In this document: positions 8,685-17,430 of the stretch, piece after piece
How the letters are laid out: each line of letters starts with the position of its first letter
How positions within the stretch are numbered: the stretch's first letter is position 1
Source of the DNA: Victivallales bacterium
GTDB taxonomy: Bacteria; Verrucomicrobiota; Lentisphaeria; Oligosphaerales; Oligosphaeraceae
Direction: 5' to 3'
Length of the DNA: 64,000 nucleotides
NCBI GenBank assembly: GCA_017535315.1
Contig: JAFXUD010000063.1
Location: 22,289-86,288 of the forward strand
Translations under genes and position numbers: made by a program
Notes under the pieces: model-generated
What the model saw: only the letters and a program-made list of their open reading frames with translations
The model's database searches: none
What the model was told of the DNA's origin: nothing

Positions 8685-9173
8685 TCATTCAATGAACGAT
8701 TGCCCCTTATAATGCATCTTCTCACAGGCAAGAATACGCTCCACAAGGAGACGGCTTTCGATTTTTGAAGCCAATTCCGTCAGCGTGCTCCCTGGCGGCA
8801 TGGCTAGCCGTCGCTGAAGCAGTTTTTGTACTTGCAAACACTCCCCTTGCTTTAATGCGCTATTCAACCGAAACATGAAATGCAACTGCCGCAGAATCGC
8901 AATGCATTCAACCACAACACCAAACAGGGCTATCCCCGCGGCTGCTCCAAACCACCATACTGAAGATGAAGGTTTTGGGGCCTCAAAATACACCTCCTCT
9001 TGCAACGGCGGCAAAAGCTCCTTTTGAATCAAGGTGCTTTTTTCCTCCCGATCCACTTCCGCTGGCAGGACCTTCCAAAACCCCTGGAAGAAATCAGGGT
9101 CGGGTTCAAGGAAACCGTCAGCAAAAACGCTGGCAAGCATCAGCATCGACAAAATAACCAGACGAATGCTCAT
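8685..9173 (-). CDS. Predicted exported/membrane protein, unknown
   Basis: 162 residues, no family recognised. Start set at ATG 9171-9173 (MSIRLVILSMLMLASVFADG), which overlaps the hisA stop as ATGA and so suggests translational coupling; a GTG three codons upstream is possible. Seen: an N-terminal signal peptide ending near VFADG, an acidic/proline-rich stretch, one transmembrane helix (WWFGAAAGIALFGVVVECIAI), then a positively charged C-terminal half. The topology suggests one membrane anchor with a cytoplasmic tail. Confidence 0.65.
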   Translation of the reverse strand: MSIRLVILSMLMLASVFADGFLEPDPDFFQGFWKVLPAEVDREEKSTLIQKELLPPLQEEVYFEAPKPSSSVWWFGAAAGIALFGVVVECIAILRQLHFMFRLNSALKQGECLQVQKLLQRRLAMPPGSTLTELASKIESRLLVERILACEKMHYKGQSFIE

Positions 9174-9928
9174 TTCTTCCACTCGCCGTGGGCGGCAAGC
9201 TCTCTGTAGCTCATCCTGCCGCCAAAGATGTCCAGAGCGCTACCGACGGTAAAATCGACCGTCCAGCTACCGCTTTCACCGATGGCCTGGATGTCCGCCA
9301 TGGAACGGATGCCGCCAGCGTAGGTGACGGGAACGGGCGACCACTTGCCCAGTAGCTCCACCAACCTGCGGTCAATGCCCCCCTGCTTCCCCTCCAGTTG
9401 CACGGCATGGACAAGGTACTCCGAACAGTATTCAGAGAGCTTTTCCAGCGTCTCTGGCGAGAGAACCATACTACACACAGTCTGCCAGCGGTTGCAGGTC
9501 ACATGGTACTCGCCATCGACGGGGAAGCAGCTCAGGTCGATGACCAGCCGCTCGCGCGAAACAGCCTCCGAGATAGTGCGCACCTTGTCCATATCCACCT
9601 CGCCATCCGTTATCAGATAGGAGGTTACGATGACCTTACCAGCACCAGCTTCTATCCATTGGGCGGCATTGGAGGGGTTGATGCCGCCACCTACCTGCAA
9701 ATGCCCAGGGTGGCAGGCCAACGCCTCGCGCGCTGCCGCTTCGTTGTTCGGCCCCAGCATGATGACATGTCCGCCTGGCAGGTTGTCCTTGTAGTAGAGT
9801 TCCGCGTAATAGGCGGGCGGCTGTTCGGAGACAAAGTTCGTCACCGCCTCCCCGCTGTCCCGCAGCGAGGAGCCGATAATTTGCTTCACCTTGCCATTGT
9901 GCAAGTCTATGCAGGGCCTGAATCGCAT
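9170..9928 (-). CDS. hisA: HisA-type ProFAR isomerase, eukaryote-like subtype
   Basis: 1-(5-phosphoribosyl)-5-[(5-phosphoribosylamino)methylideneamino]imidazole-4-carboxamide isomerase, the fourth step of histidine biosynthesis; 252-residue TIM barrel. The N-terminal CIDLHNGKVKQIIGSSL, then TNFVSEQPPAYYAELYYKD, GHVIMLGPNNEAAAREAL, LQVGGGIN and YAGGIR closely follow fungal HIS6 and plant HISN3 rather than the usual bacterial HisA (which begins with an IPAIDL-type motif). The catalytic Asp pair is represented by CIDLHNGK and the VIDLSC/DFTVGSALDIFGG region. hisC lies 2 kb upstream on the same strand. Function is fairly secure; the subtype is my reading of motifs. Confidence 0.93.
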   Translation of the reverse strand: MRFRPCIDLHNGKVKQIIGSSLRDSGEAVTNFVSEQPPAYYAELYYKDNLPGGHVIMLGPNNEAAAREALACHPGHLQVGGGINPSNAAQWIEAGAGKVIVTSYLITDGEVDMDKVRTISEAVSRERLVIDLSCFPVDGEYHVTCNRWQTVCSMVLSPETLEKLSEYCSEYLVHAVQLEGKQGGIDRRLVELLGKWSPVPVTYAGGIRSMADIQAIGESGSWTVDFTVGSALDIFGGRMSYRELAAHGEWKK

Positions 9929-9950
9929 CTACGCTCCATGAGAAAATCTG

Positions 9951-10147
9951 GTAACTATTCAGAAAGGAAGCATATTGGCACAGGTCACCAAACTTTCTGC
10001 GCCGTGCCGCTCCGCTTTGCTACGCGGCACGGCGCAAGGGAACTGGGGTATCGCCTGCCCGTGGGTTTCGCTCGCGCCACAAGCGCTCGCTTCACCCACG
10101 GCTATGTTCTTACCGCCGCTACGCGGCTTACCTGTCTGAATAGTTAC
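9951..10147. repeat. MITE-like palindromic element, copy A
   Basis: 197 bp element with inverted ends: GTAACTATTCAG at the left and CTGAATAGTTAC at the right. The interior holds nested hairpins (GCCGTGCCGC...GCGGCACGGC and CCGTGGGTTTCGC...CACCCACGGC). A near-identical 200 bp copy with the same ends lies at 21840-22039; partial copies lie at 14781-14882 and 47523-47655. It fills the gap between hisA and the next gene. No coding capacity is believed. Confidence 0.8.
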
Positions 10148-10158
10148 ATATTTTGAAA

Positions 10159-10659
10159 TCACTTCTCCCAATACGTCTTCAATTTGTTCTTGACGCGTAT
10201 CGGCAGTTCCTTGCCGAAGCAATCGCAGCGTGCCTCCAGATACTGTTCGACGGTATCCGCCTCGCCCCAGGCGCGGAATTCATCATTGGCGATGACCGCC
10301 TCCGCCAAACAGGCAAACTCCATAAAGCCTTCGCCGCGGTCGAGGTTGATGGACTTGCCCGTCTGCGTCTCGAACGCCTTGACCGTCATGATGATCTCCG
10401 CCTTCGGCATGTAGCGGAAGACCTTGGAGATGTGCGGAAATGCGGTCACAAAGCCAATGCCCTCATGGCCAGCCGCCTTGAGTGCCTCCTCATAGGCCTC
10501 CTTGGAGAGTGGGTTGTGCGCCCACTCGTAGCGCATCGGGTTGTCTCGCCCGACGATACTCACATAATAGACCTTGAAGACCGACTTTCCGTCGGGCATC
10601 TTCACGATGTGGCAATCCTCGATGACGCCACAGTATCCGCCGTTTTCACTGACTTGCAT
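10159..10659 (-). CDS. Conserved-looking cytoplasmic protein, unknown
   Basis: 166 residues starting MQVSENGGYCGVIEDCHIVK after GAGGTAGTG. I do not recognise the family. No signal peptide or membrane helix; balanced charge and a composition typical of a folded cytoplasmic enzyme, with a CDCFGKELPIR segment near the end. It follows the sugar isomerase-like gene by 9 bp, so the two are almost certainly one operon and may act in one pathway. Confidence 0.7.
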   Translation of the reverse strand: MQVSENGGYCGVIEDCHIVKMPDGKSVFKVYYVSIVGRDNPMRYEWAHNPLSKEAYEEALKAAGHEGIGFVTAFPHISKVFRYMPKAEIIMTVKAFETQTGKSINLDRGEGFMEFACLAEAVIANDEFRAWGEADTVEQYLEARCDCFGKELPIRVKNKLKTYWEK

Positions 10660-10668
10660 GGCACTACC

Positions 10669-11460
10669 TCATTTGATTAGTGCGAAAATCTTGTCCATGT
10701 CGGTGGAGATGTTGGTCATGCACTCATCGGGGGTCTCGCCCAGCCCTTTGAGCTCGCCTGTCATCACGTCATCGTAGCCGACGGCACGCAGAGCGTACAT
10801 GACCGCTGTCCAGTCGATGGAGCAGCCCTCTTCAAGCAGTGAGCAGAAGACCATCCGCTTCAGGTCGAATCCCTTCACGTGGATTTTCTTGAGGCGACTG
10901 CCGATAGTGGTAATCCACTGTTCGGGGAAGCCCGTCTTTACGATGTTACCGACATCAAAATAGCCCGCTACCCAGCGTGAGTCAAACTCGTCGATGTAAT
11001 TGACGAAATCGGTGGGGCTGAGCAAAAAACGGTTGCCCACGTTCTCGATGGCGATGTAGATTTTGTTCTCCTCGTAGGCGGGAAGCAACTTGTTGATCTC
11101 GTTCTGGGAAACCTCCCAGGCACGTTCATACGGGACATTGGGCGTCACAACGGCGGGAACCAGCAGCACGGTGTCGGCGCCGCAGACGCGTGCCGTCTCC
11201 AGAGAGTGGAACATCCCCTCCACGGACTTCGCGCGGACATCCGCGCTCGGGTCGGAAAGCGGGCACTGCCAATGGAGCTGGTTCATCACGCTGGGTATCT
11301 TGATGCCCGCGGCCTTCGCCGCATCGGCATAGAGCTTGCGATCACCGTCCGTCGTCAATGTCGGGACTTCCACGCACTGGAAGCCGTATTTGGCCGCCGC
11401 TGCGAACTTCTCCTCAGGTGTCGTTCCTGGAAGCAGGGAATAATAGATGCCTTTGCGCAT
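10669..11460 (-). CDS. Sugar phosphate isomerase/epimerase-like TIM barrel protein
   Basis: 263 residues of the xylose isomerase-like TIM barrel superfamily (AP endonuclease 2 fold), which includes hydroxypyruvate isomerase, inosose dehydratase and sugar epimerases. Features: KGIYYSLLPG first strand, FQCVEVPTL, the metal-ligand region AIENVGNRFLLSP (family Glu), GYFDVGNIVKTG (Asp and neighbours), KKIHVKGFD (His) and TGELKG (final Glu). All expected ligand positions are present, so it is likely active on a small sugar or sugar acid. The exact substrate cannot be read from sequence. Confidence 0.85.
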   Translation of the reverse strand: MRKGIYYSLLPGTTPEEKFAAAAKYGFQCVEVPTLTTDGDRKLYADAAKAAGIKIPSVMNQLHWQCPLSDPSADVRAKSVEGMFHSLETARVCGADTVLLVPAVVTPNVPYERAWEVSQNEINKLLPAYEENKIYIAIENVGNRFLLSPTDFVNYIDEFDSRWVAGYFDVGNIVKTGFPEQWITTIGSRLKKIHVKGFDLKRMVFCSLLEEGCSIDWTAVMYALRAVGYDDVMTGELKGLGETPDECMTNISTDMDKIFALIK

Positions 11461-11533
11461 GTTCTGTACCTCGTTTGTTATGGATTATGGAAAAAACACT
11501 CTTAATCTCGCTCTATGATTAGGTCTAGAGAAT

Positions 11534-11926
11534 CTAGAAGAAAAAACACACCACCGCCGCCCCCCAGGCGAAGACATTCGCGGCGATGGCGATTCCCACC
11601 GCCGAGCTGGCAAGGTCCTTGGAGCGCTTCGCCAGTTCGTGGTAGCCAGGCGAGGCCAGATCGACGATGGCCTCGATGGCCGTGTTGAGCAGCTCCGTCA
11701 CCAGCAGAAACAGCCACATACAGTCCAGAAAAACCGCAACCATCGGGGGAAAATGGAGCAGCCATGAGAGCGGTACGAGAACCACGCCCAGCAGCAACTC
11801 CTGGCGGAACGCAGACTCCTTGCAGGCTTCGCGCAATCCATTCGCCGTATAGCAGCAGGAACGGCAAAAATGCCTGATGCCTGTCGCAGGCGCGGGCTTT
11901 CCCTCTTTGCGTGTCTCTTCGCTCAT
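11534..11926 (-). CDS. dgkA: Diacylglycerol kinase
   Basis: Small trimeric membrane kinase that phosphorylates diacylglycerol (or undecaprenol in some relatives) at the inner membrane. 130 residues from ATG 11924-11926; the longer frame upstream runs through a G-rich palindrome and is not protein-like. The signature ELLNTAIEAIVDL is at residues 78-90, matching E..NTAIE..VD. Three hydrophobic helices are seen (about 43-58, 62-80, 108-130). Lies between hisC and the isomerase-like gene. Confidence 0.92.
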   Translation of the reverse strand: MSEETRKEGKPAPATGIRHFCRSCCYTANGLREACKESAFRQELLLGVVLVPLSWLLHFPPMVAVFLDCMWLFLLVTELLNTAIEAIVDLASPGYHELAKRSKDLASSAVGIAIAANVFAWGAAVVCFFF

Positions 11927-11954
11927 GGTTGTTTGAAAATGTTTTTTTGGGGGG

Positions 11955-11978
11955 GACGGGGGGGCGTCAGCCCCCGTC
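11955..11978. repeat. G/C palindrome between hisC and dgkA
   Basis: A GACGGGGG...CCCCCGTC hairpin in the 76 bp gap, bordered by a G8-A/T7 run. The same core (GGGC, a few bases, CAGCCCCC, GTCG) recurs inside the coding region at 45601-45622, suggesting a small mobile palindrome. On the minus strand it sits between the hisC stop and dgkA and could also act as a transcript hairpin. Confidence 0.55.
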
Positions 11979-12002
11979 GTTTGTAGGCCCGAGACGGGCT
12001 GG

Positions 12003-13055
12003 CTACCCCCTGGCGTCAATCGCCGTGATGGTTTTCAGGAACCCCTCCATGTCCTCCCGCTTTCCGATGGTGACGCGGATGTATTGCGAGATGCGCGGCA
12101 GGTTGAAATAGCGCACGAGATAGCGGGCCTCCTTCAGTTCCTGGAAGACTTTTGCAGCGGGGCGCTTCGTCTCGACAAACAGGAAATTCGTGCTGGAGGG
12201 AAGCACCTTGCAGCCTATCTTAGCAAGCTCGGCGGCCAGCCAGTCGCGCGTATCGCGGATGCGGGCAGCGTTTGCCTGCATGTAGGCCATGTCGTTCAAC
12301 GCAGCCGTCGCCACAATCTGCGAAATCATATCGACGTTGTAGGAGTCCTTGACCTTGTTCATCTCGTAGATGAGAGCCTCGTTCGCAAAAGCCATGCCCA
12401 TGCGCAATCCCGCCAGTGAGAAGCTCTTGGAGAAGGTACGGGACACCACCACGTTGGGGTATTCGTCAATAAGCGACAGGCAGTTGTCACCTGAGAAATC
12501 CACGTAGGCCTCGTCAATCCAGACGACGCCCTTGAAGTTCTCGCAGATGGCGCGCACCGCCGTCTTGTCCAAGTTGGTGCCTGTGGGGGCGTTGGGGCGG
12601 GCGAAGATGAAGAGCTTTGCGTCCGCCGCCTGCTTCCAGGCATCCTGGTCCAAGTCGAAAGAGTCATTCAGCGCAACAGGCTGACGCACGGCTCCCTGCA
12701 AATCTGCCAGCACGGGGTAGAGCGAGTAGCTCGGCTCCGTGTAGGCTAGCTTTTCCCCCTCGCCGACAAAGGTGCGCAGGGCTATCGTCAGCAGGTCGTC
12801 GGAACCATTGCCGCAGATGATCTGCCCCGCCTTGACACCATAAACGCCCGCCGCCGCCTCGCGCACCATTTTGGCGCTGGGCTCGGAGTAGAGGCGCAGA
12901 CGCTGCCAGTCGAAGTCCCGCAACGCCTTTGCCACCTTGGGCGATGGCGGGTACGGGTTCTCGTTCGTGTTCAGTTTAATCAGCGGCTGTCCCTGAGGTT
13001 GCTCCCCAGGGACATATCCTGCGATTCTGCTTATAGCTTCACGTGCGTAATTCAT
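12003..13055 (-). CDS. hisC: Histidinol-phosphate aminotransferase
   Basis: PLP enzyme converting imidazole-acetol phosphate plus glutamate to histidinol phosphate. 350 residues, fold-type I class II aminotransferase. Visible: KLNTNENPYPPSP substrate-loop motif, NGSDDLL (PLP phosphate region), RPNAPTGT (Asn), DEAYVDF (Asp and Tyr), and the Schiff-base lysine K210 in SRTFSKSFSLAGLRMG. Spaced 3 bp after the upstream amidohydrolase, so translated from the same message. Only hisA and hisC of the pathway are in this window. Confidence 0.94.
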   Translation of the reverse strand: MNYAREAISRIAGYVPGEQPQGQPLIKLNTNENPYPPSPKVAKALRDFDWQRLRLYSEPSAKMVREAAAGVYGVKAGQIICGNGSDDLLTIALRTFVGEGEKLAYTEPSYSLYPVLADLQGAVRQPVALNDSFDLDQDAWKQAADAKLFIFARPNAPTGTNLDKTAVRAICENFKGVVWIDEAYVDFSGDNCLSLIDEYPNVVVSRTFSKSFSLAGLRMGMAFANEALIYEMNKVKDSYNVDMISQIVATAALNDMAYMQANAARIRDTRDWLAAELAKIGCKVLPSSTNFLFVETKRPAAKVFQELKEARYLVRYFNLPRISQYIRVTIGKREDMEGFLKTITAIDARG

Positions 13056-13058
13056 TTT

Positions 13059-13892
13059 TTACCAATCTTTTCCAAGGAGGCGTTCGATGTTGCCGCAGAG
13101 GATGTCCTTCTTGGCCTCGTCAGAGATCTCGGCGGAAAGGATGCCGCCGATGTGCTGAAACTCGTCAAACCAGGGCATGTCGGTGCCGAAGATAATGCGT
13201 TTGGAGCCGACTTCCTGCACAAGATGTTCAATCATGCCGTACTGGCCAGGAAGGGAGGTCAATTCGAAGTAGGTGTTCTCCGTCTGGTCGGCCAGCTTTT
13301 TGGCGGCCTGCCAGTTGGAGAAGGAGTGGCCGATGAAGAAGGTCACGGTGGGGTAGCGCTTACAAAGTTGCGTCATTGGATCAAGTCCGTTGAAGGGGCA
13401 GCCATTCCAGGTGTGGAAGAGAACGGGCAACTTGCGCTCAGCGGCGAACTCCATCGCCTTCTCGTAGCGTTTGTCTGTCACGACTACCTTGTGGTAGCCA
13501 GCCAGAATCTTGAGACCGACCACGTAGGGTTTGAAGGAGTCGTACAGCTTCAAATCCTCCTCGATGTACTGCGGACGATGCGGGTTGATGGCCACGTAGA
13601 AGCGCAGAACGTCGGGGAACTGACTGCAGATGTCACGCACCTGCGCGTTGCGGAACTCGCCCCACAGAGCGTGGTGATGTGAAAAGACCAGGCGCCTGAT
13701 GCCGCTGCGCTTGAGGTGCTTCACCATTTCAGGCGCATCGCACCGCGCGAAGTAGATAGCGTTGTGGCTTCCCATGTGTCCGTGCATGTCATAAACGGGT
13801 AGCGGAGCGGTCTCGGGGGCCTCAAAGTCCCAGCCCCTCTCCCAGAAGGCGTTGGCAATGGTGCCAGGTTTGTTCCAAACAGATGTTACCAT
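13059..13892 (-). CDS. Amidohydrolase-family protein with intact metal motif
   Basis: 277-residue TIM-barrel hydrolase or decarboxylase of the amidohydrolase-2 type. All the metal/catalytic positions can be seen: D35-x-H37-x-H39 in VYDMHGHMG, H160 in PVLFHTW, H189 in FIGHSFSNW and D238 in FGTDMP. The substrate is unknown; relatives act on lactones, hydroxy acids and aromatic acids. Cotranscribed with a second, related gene 15 bp upstream that lacks every one of these ligands, and with hisC 3 bp downstream. Confidence 0.85.
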   Translation of the reverse strand: MVTSVWNKPGTIANAFWERGWDFEAPETAPLPVYDMHGHMGSHNAIYFARCDAPEMVKHLKRSGIRRLVFSHHHALWGEFRNAQVRDICSQFPDVLRFYVAINPHRPQYIEEDLKLYDSFKPYVVGLKILAGYHKVVVTDKRYEKAMEFAAERKLPVLFHTWNGCPFNGLDPMTQLCKRYPTVTFFIGHSFSNWQAAKKLADQTENTYFELTSLPGQYGMIEHLVQEVGSKRIIFGTDMPWFDEFQHIGGILSAEISDEAKKDILCGNIERLLGKDW

Positions 13893-13907
13893 GTCGTGAC
13901 CTCCTTA

Positions 13908-14720
13908 TTAGTTCCACGCCAGCAGGCGTTTGATGTTACCAGAAGCGATCTTCTCGATATCCCCTTCGGGAAGCTGAAGGTTGACGATGCTGAGCATCGT
14001 GCTGCCAAAGCCCATTTTCGGCATTCCGCTGCCGTAGAGCAGCCTGTCGGCCCCGTAGATTTTCGCCATGTCCGTGATGCCCTCGGGTACCCAGTACTGG
14101 CTCATCTCCGCATGGAGGTTCGGGTAGTTCTCAAGCAGGGGGCGCAGATTGCGGTCGGAGCCCCAGAGCCCCAGCGTCGCCACGATGGTCGTGGCGGTCG
14201 GGAACTCCTTCATAAAGTCATAGACCCACTTCCAGCTGCCTTCGCCATTGCCCAGCGGCAGATAGACAGGCACCTTCCGCGCCGCCACGGCTTCCATCAA
14301 ACGTCCGATGGTCAGCTTGTTCGGTATCCAGCGATGCCACGTCGGATATAACGTCAACGCCCCGATGTTGTTCTCCTTCATCGCGACAAAGATGTGCTCC
14401 ACGTCGGGCAGTTCGTGGCACTGCTCGGGCAGGATGCTCCAGACGCCCGTCAACCTGTCGGAATATGCCTTGATGCCTTCCGCCAGCTCATTGTTGGCAT
14501 ACGCGGCACCAACCATCCCTGTATTTCCGTGATAAACCACAGCACGGCTGACGCCATTGCGGTCCATCTCCGCCAGCAGTTTCTCAGGCGAGGCGATGGC
14601 ACTTTCAAACTCCTCGCTGTTGTTGTCGATGTAAAGGCTGCAAAAGGCGTCGAAAAACTCCAGTTTCGACAGCCATTCCTTGCGCGCCGCACGCTTTTGT
14701 TCCAATGTTTCAGAGGTCAT
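13908..14720 (-). CDS. Amidohydrolase paralogue without metal ligands (putative pseudoenzyme)
   Basis: 270 residues, same fold and length as the next gene downstream, but at each aligned ligand position the residue is replaced: DxHxH reads D24-A-F26-C-S28, the strand-5 His is P155 (PVYLPLG), the strand-6 GH is T182-L183 (VATLGLW), and the final Asp is G232 (YGSGMP). The frame is open with a normal start (MTSETLEQKR) and the rest of the barrel is well kept, so this is not simple decay. A regulatory or partner role with the intact paralogue is inferred from adjacency (15 bp) and equal length. Confidence 0.8.
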   Translation of the reverse strand: MTSETLEQKRAARKEWLSKLEFFDAFCSLYIDNNSEEFESAIASPEKLLAEMDRNGVSRAVVYHGNTGMVGAAYANNELAEGIKAYSDRLTGVWSILPEQCHELPDVEHIFVAMKENNIGALTLYPTWHRWIPNKLTIGRLMEAVAARKVPVYLPLGNGEGSWKWVYDFMKEFPTATTIVATLGLWGSDRNLRPLLENYPNLHAEMSQYWVPEGITDMAKIYGADRLLYGSGMPKMGFGSTMLSIVNLQLPEGDIEKIASGNIKRLLAWN

Positions 14721-14780
14721 GCAACTCTCCTTGTTGACTATTTCTATAATCCCTTTATTGTGTTCGCGTGATTATCTACG

Positions 14781-14882
14781 CCTTGCCGCTCGCGGTACGG
14801 CGCAAACGAATTTTTGGGGGCATCTGCCCGTGGGTTTCGCTCGCGCCACCCACGGCTATGTTCCTTCGCACATACGGCGCTT
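14781..14882. repeat. MITE-like element, partial copy C
   Basis: About 100 bp matching the core of the 9951-10147 element (CGCCTTGCCGCTCG, GCCCGTGGGTTTCGCTCGCG, CACCCACGGCTATGTTCC) but without the GTAACTATTCAG ends. It ends within 2 bp of the glgP stop codon, so it forms the immediate 3' flank of glgP. Confidence 0.65.
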
Positions 14883-14883
14883 G

Positions 14884-17328
14884 CTACCTTCCAGGGGTGA
14901 TGTTCCAGATTTTCTCGCAATATTCGCGGATGGTGCGGTCCGACGAGAACTTTCCACTTCTCGCCACATTCATGAGGGTCTTCTGCGCCCAGGCCCGCTT
15001 GTCCAGATAAAGGGCGTTGATTCTCTCCTGTGCATCGGCGTAGCTGCGGAGGTCCGCCAACTGCATATAGCGGTCGCCGTATTTGATGAGGGAATCCGCC
15101 AGCGGTCTGAACAACCCTGGCGTCAGGATGTTGAAGGTGTCGTTCGCAAGGCTATCGACAACCCGCCTAATCTCGCTGTCGGCATAGTAGATGTCGATTG
15201 GCGAATAGGTTGGACGCTTTGCGGTCACCTCGTCGGCGTTCATCCCGAAGATGAAGATGTTTTCGGGGCCGACCTCCTGTCGTATCTCCACATTGGCACC
15301 GTCCATGGTACCCAGCGTCATGGCACCGTTGAGCATCAACTTCATGCAGCCCGTGCCAGAGGCCTCTGTGCCCGCGAGGGAAATCTGCTCGCTGACATCG
15401 GCGGCAGGGATGATGAGCTCTGCCAGGCTGACACGGTAGTCAGGCAGGAATGCCACATGCAGCTTCTTGTTGACCAGCGGGTTCTTGTTGACCGCCTCGG
15501 CTATCTCGTGGATGAGGCGGATGATCAGCTTCGCCATTGCATAGCCAGGCGCCGCCTTGCCCGAGAAGATGAAGGTACGCGGGACAATCTCCAGATGCGG
15601 ATTATCAACCAGGCGGTCATATAGCATGATGATGTACAATGCCAGCAGGAACTGCCGCTTGTACTCGTGCAGTCGCTTGATCTGGACATCGAATATGGAA
15701 TCGGGATCAACGGTGATGCCGAGGGTGTTCTTGATATAGGCGGACAGATGCTGCTTGTTCTCGCGCTTGATACTGGAAAACTCCTTCAAAAACTCGTCGT
15801 CGTTAACGAACTGCTCCAGTTTGCGTAGTTCATAGAGGTCGGTGATCCATTTGTCGCCAATTCGGGAAGTTATGAGCGACGACAGCTTCGGATTCGCGTT
15901 CAGCAACCAGCGGCGCTGCGTGATGCCGTTCGTCACGTTCGTGAACTTCTCAGGCCATAAATCGGCAAAGTCTTTGAAAATTTCGTTCTTGAGGATGCTC
16001 GAATGAATCTCCGCGACACCATTCACCTTGGAGGCGCCAATCAGCGCCAGGTGAGCCATGCGCACCTTCTTGCCCTTGGTCTCGTCAATCACGCTCATCC
16101 TGCGGAAACGTTGATTGTCACCTGGATGACGGTAGCTGACTTCTTTCAGGAAGCGGGCATTGATTTCATAGATGATCTGAAGATGGCGCGGTAGCAGTTT
16201 TTCGAAGAGCTTGAGCCCCCAGGTCTCCAGTGCCTCTGGCAAAACGGTGTGGTTAGTGTAGCCAACGCAGGAAGAGGTGATGCGCCATGCATCGTCCCAG
16301 CCCATCTCCATCTCATCAATCAGCACGCGCATGATTTCAGGGATGAGCAGGGTCGGATGGGTGTCGTTCAACTGGATGAACACCTTTTCGGGGAGTTGTG
16401 CCAGCGTGTTGCAGCGCTTCAGGTGTCGGCGGAAGATGTCGCGCACCGTGCAGGCAACGAAGAAATACTGCTGGCGCAGACGCAGCTCCTTGCCCTGGTC
16501 AACATTATCGTTGGGGTACAAAACCTTGGTCAGGTTCTCCGCAAGAACCTTGTTTTCGACCGCTTCCGTATAGGAGCCATTGTTGAACTCATCCAGATTG
16601 AACTCGTTGTCGGAGAAGGCAGACCAGAGGCGCAGGGTGTTGACGGTGGTGCCGTTATAGCCGACCACGGGAATGTCGAAGGGAATGCCCTTGACGCGCT
16701 CATCGGGAATCCAGACCCACTTCTGCACACCTTCATGGTCGTAGTAATCGACCTTGCCGCCGAACTGCGCATAGACGACATATTCGGGACGCCTGAACTC
16801 CCATGGATAACCGTTGCGTAGCCAGTCATCTGGCTCTTCCACCTGCGCGCCATTCACGATTTTCTGCTTGAAGATGCCGTAATCGTAGCGGAGTCCGTAC
16901 CCGATGTTTGGCACGTTCATCGTGGACATCGAATCGAGGAAGCAGGCGGCAAGCCTTCCAAGGCCGCCGTTGCCAAGCCCCGCATCCACCTCGAACTGGC
17001 AGGTCTGTTCCCACGTGTAGCCTGTGCCCTCCAACGCCTTGCGCACCACGGGCTCCAGACCAAGGTTGATGACATTGTTCGAGAGGAGCCGCCCGATAAG
17101 GAACTCCAGCGAAAGGTAATAGATTTCGCGCGGATTCGTCTCCTGGAAGGCGTTCTGCGTATCGATCCACCTGTCCATGATGCGGTCGCGCACCGCCAGC
17201 GAGAGGGCGTGATAGTTCACCAACTCCGTCAAGGACTTCTCGCTCAATCCCAACGTATAGCGCAGATTGTCATAGTAGTCTTTCTTGAAATCCGCTATCT
17301 CTTTTTCAAATTTCTTGTCTGTAGTCAC
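14884..17328 (-). CDS. glgP: Glycogen/alpha-glucan phosphorylase
   Basis: GT35 phosphorylase, 814 residues, releasing glucose 1-phosphate from alpha-1,4-glucans. Landmarks: the GLGNGGLGRLAACFLDS motif, NDTHPTLLIPE, FPAN-region equivalent TNVTNGITQRRWLL, KRLHEYKRQFL and the PLP-binding lysine K663 in EASGTGCMKLMLNGAMTLGT (most relatives have GTGNMK; here Asn is Cys). Length matches the family. No glycogen synthase or branching enzyme is in the window. The upstream 400 bp are occupied by a heptamer array. Confidence 0.95.
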   Translation of the reverse strand: MTTDKKFEKEIADFKKDYYDNLRYTLGLSEKSLTELVNYHALSLAVRDRIMDRWIDTQNAFQETNPREIYYLSLEFLIGRLLSNNVINLGLEPVVRKALEGTGYTWEQTCQFEVDAGLGNGGLGRLAACFLDSMSTMNVPNIGYGLRYDYGIFKQKIVNGAQVEEPDDWLRNGYPWEFRRPEYVVYAQFGGKVDYYDHEGVQKWVWIPDERVKGIPFDIPVVGYNGTTVNTLRLWSAFSDNEFNLDEFNNGSYTEAVENKVLAENLTKVLYPNDNVDQGKELRLRQQYFFVACTVRDIFRRHLKRCNTLAQLPEKVFIQLNDTHPTLLIPEIMRVLIDEMEMGWDDAWRITSSCVGYTNHTVLPEALETWGLKLFEKLLPRHLQIIYEINARFLKEVSYRHPGDNQRFRRMSVIDETKGKKVRMAHLALIGASKVNGVAEIHSSILKNEIFKDFADLWPEKFTNVTNGITQRRWLLNANPKLSSLITSRIGDKWITDLYELRKLEQFVNDDEFLKEFSSIKRENKQHLSAYIKNTLGITVDPDSIFDVQIKRLHEYKRQFLLALYIIMLYDRLVDNPHLEIVPRTFIFSGKAAPGYAMAKLIIRLIHEIAEAVNKNPLVNKKLHVAFLPDYRVSLAELIIPAADVSEQISLAGTEASGTGCMKLMLNGAMTLGTMDGANVEIRQEVGPENIFIFGMNADEVTAKRPTYSPIDIYYADSEIRRVVDSLANDTFNILTPGLFRPLADSLIKYGDRYMQLADLRSYADAQERINALYLDKRAWAQKTLMNVARSGKFSSDRTIREYCEKIWNITPGR

Positions 17329-17430
17329 GTGATTGCTCCTCTAAGGCGTTATTTTTCACCAGCATAATACTATATAGCATCTTTCCATTTTTTCACCTCT
17401 GTTATGCTGGATTTTAGTAATTCACCACGT

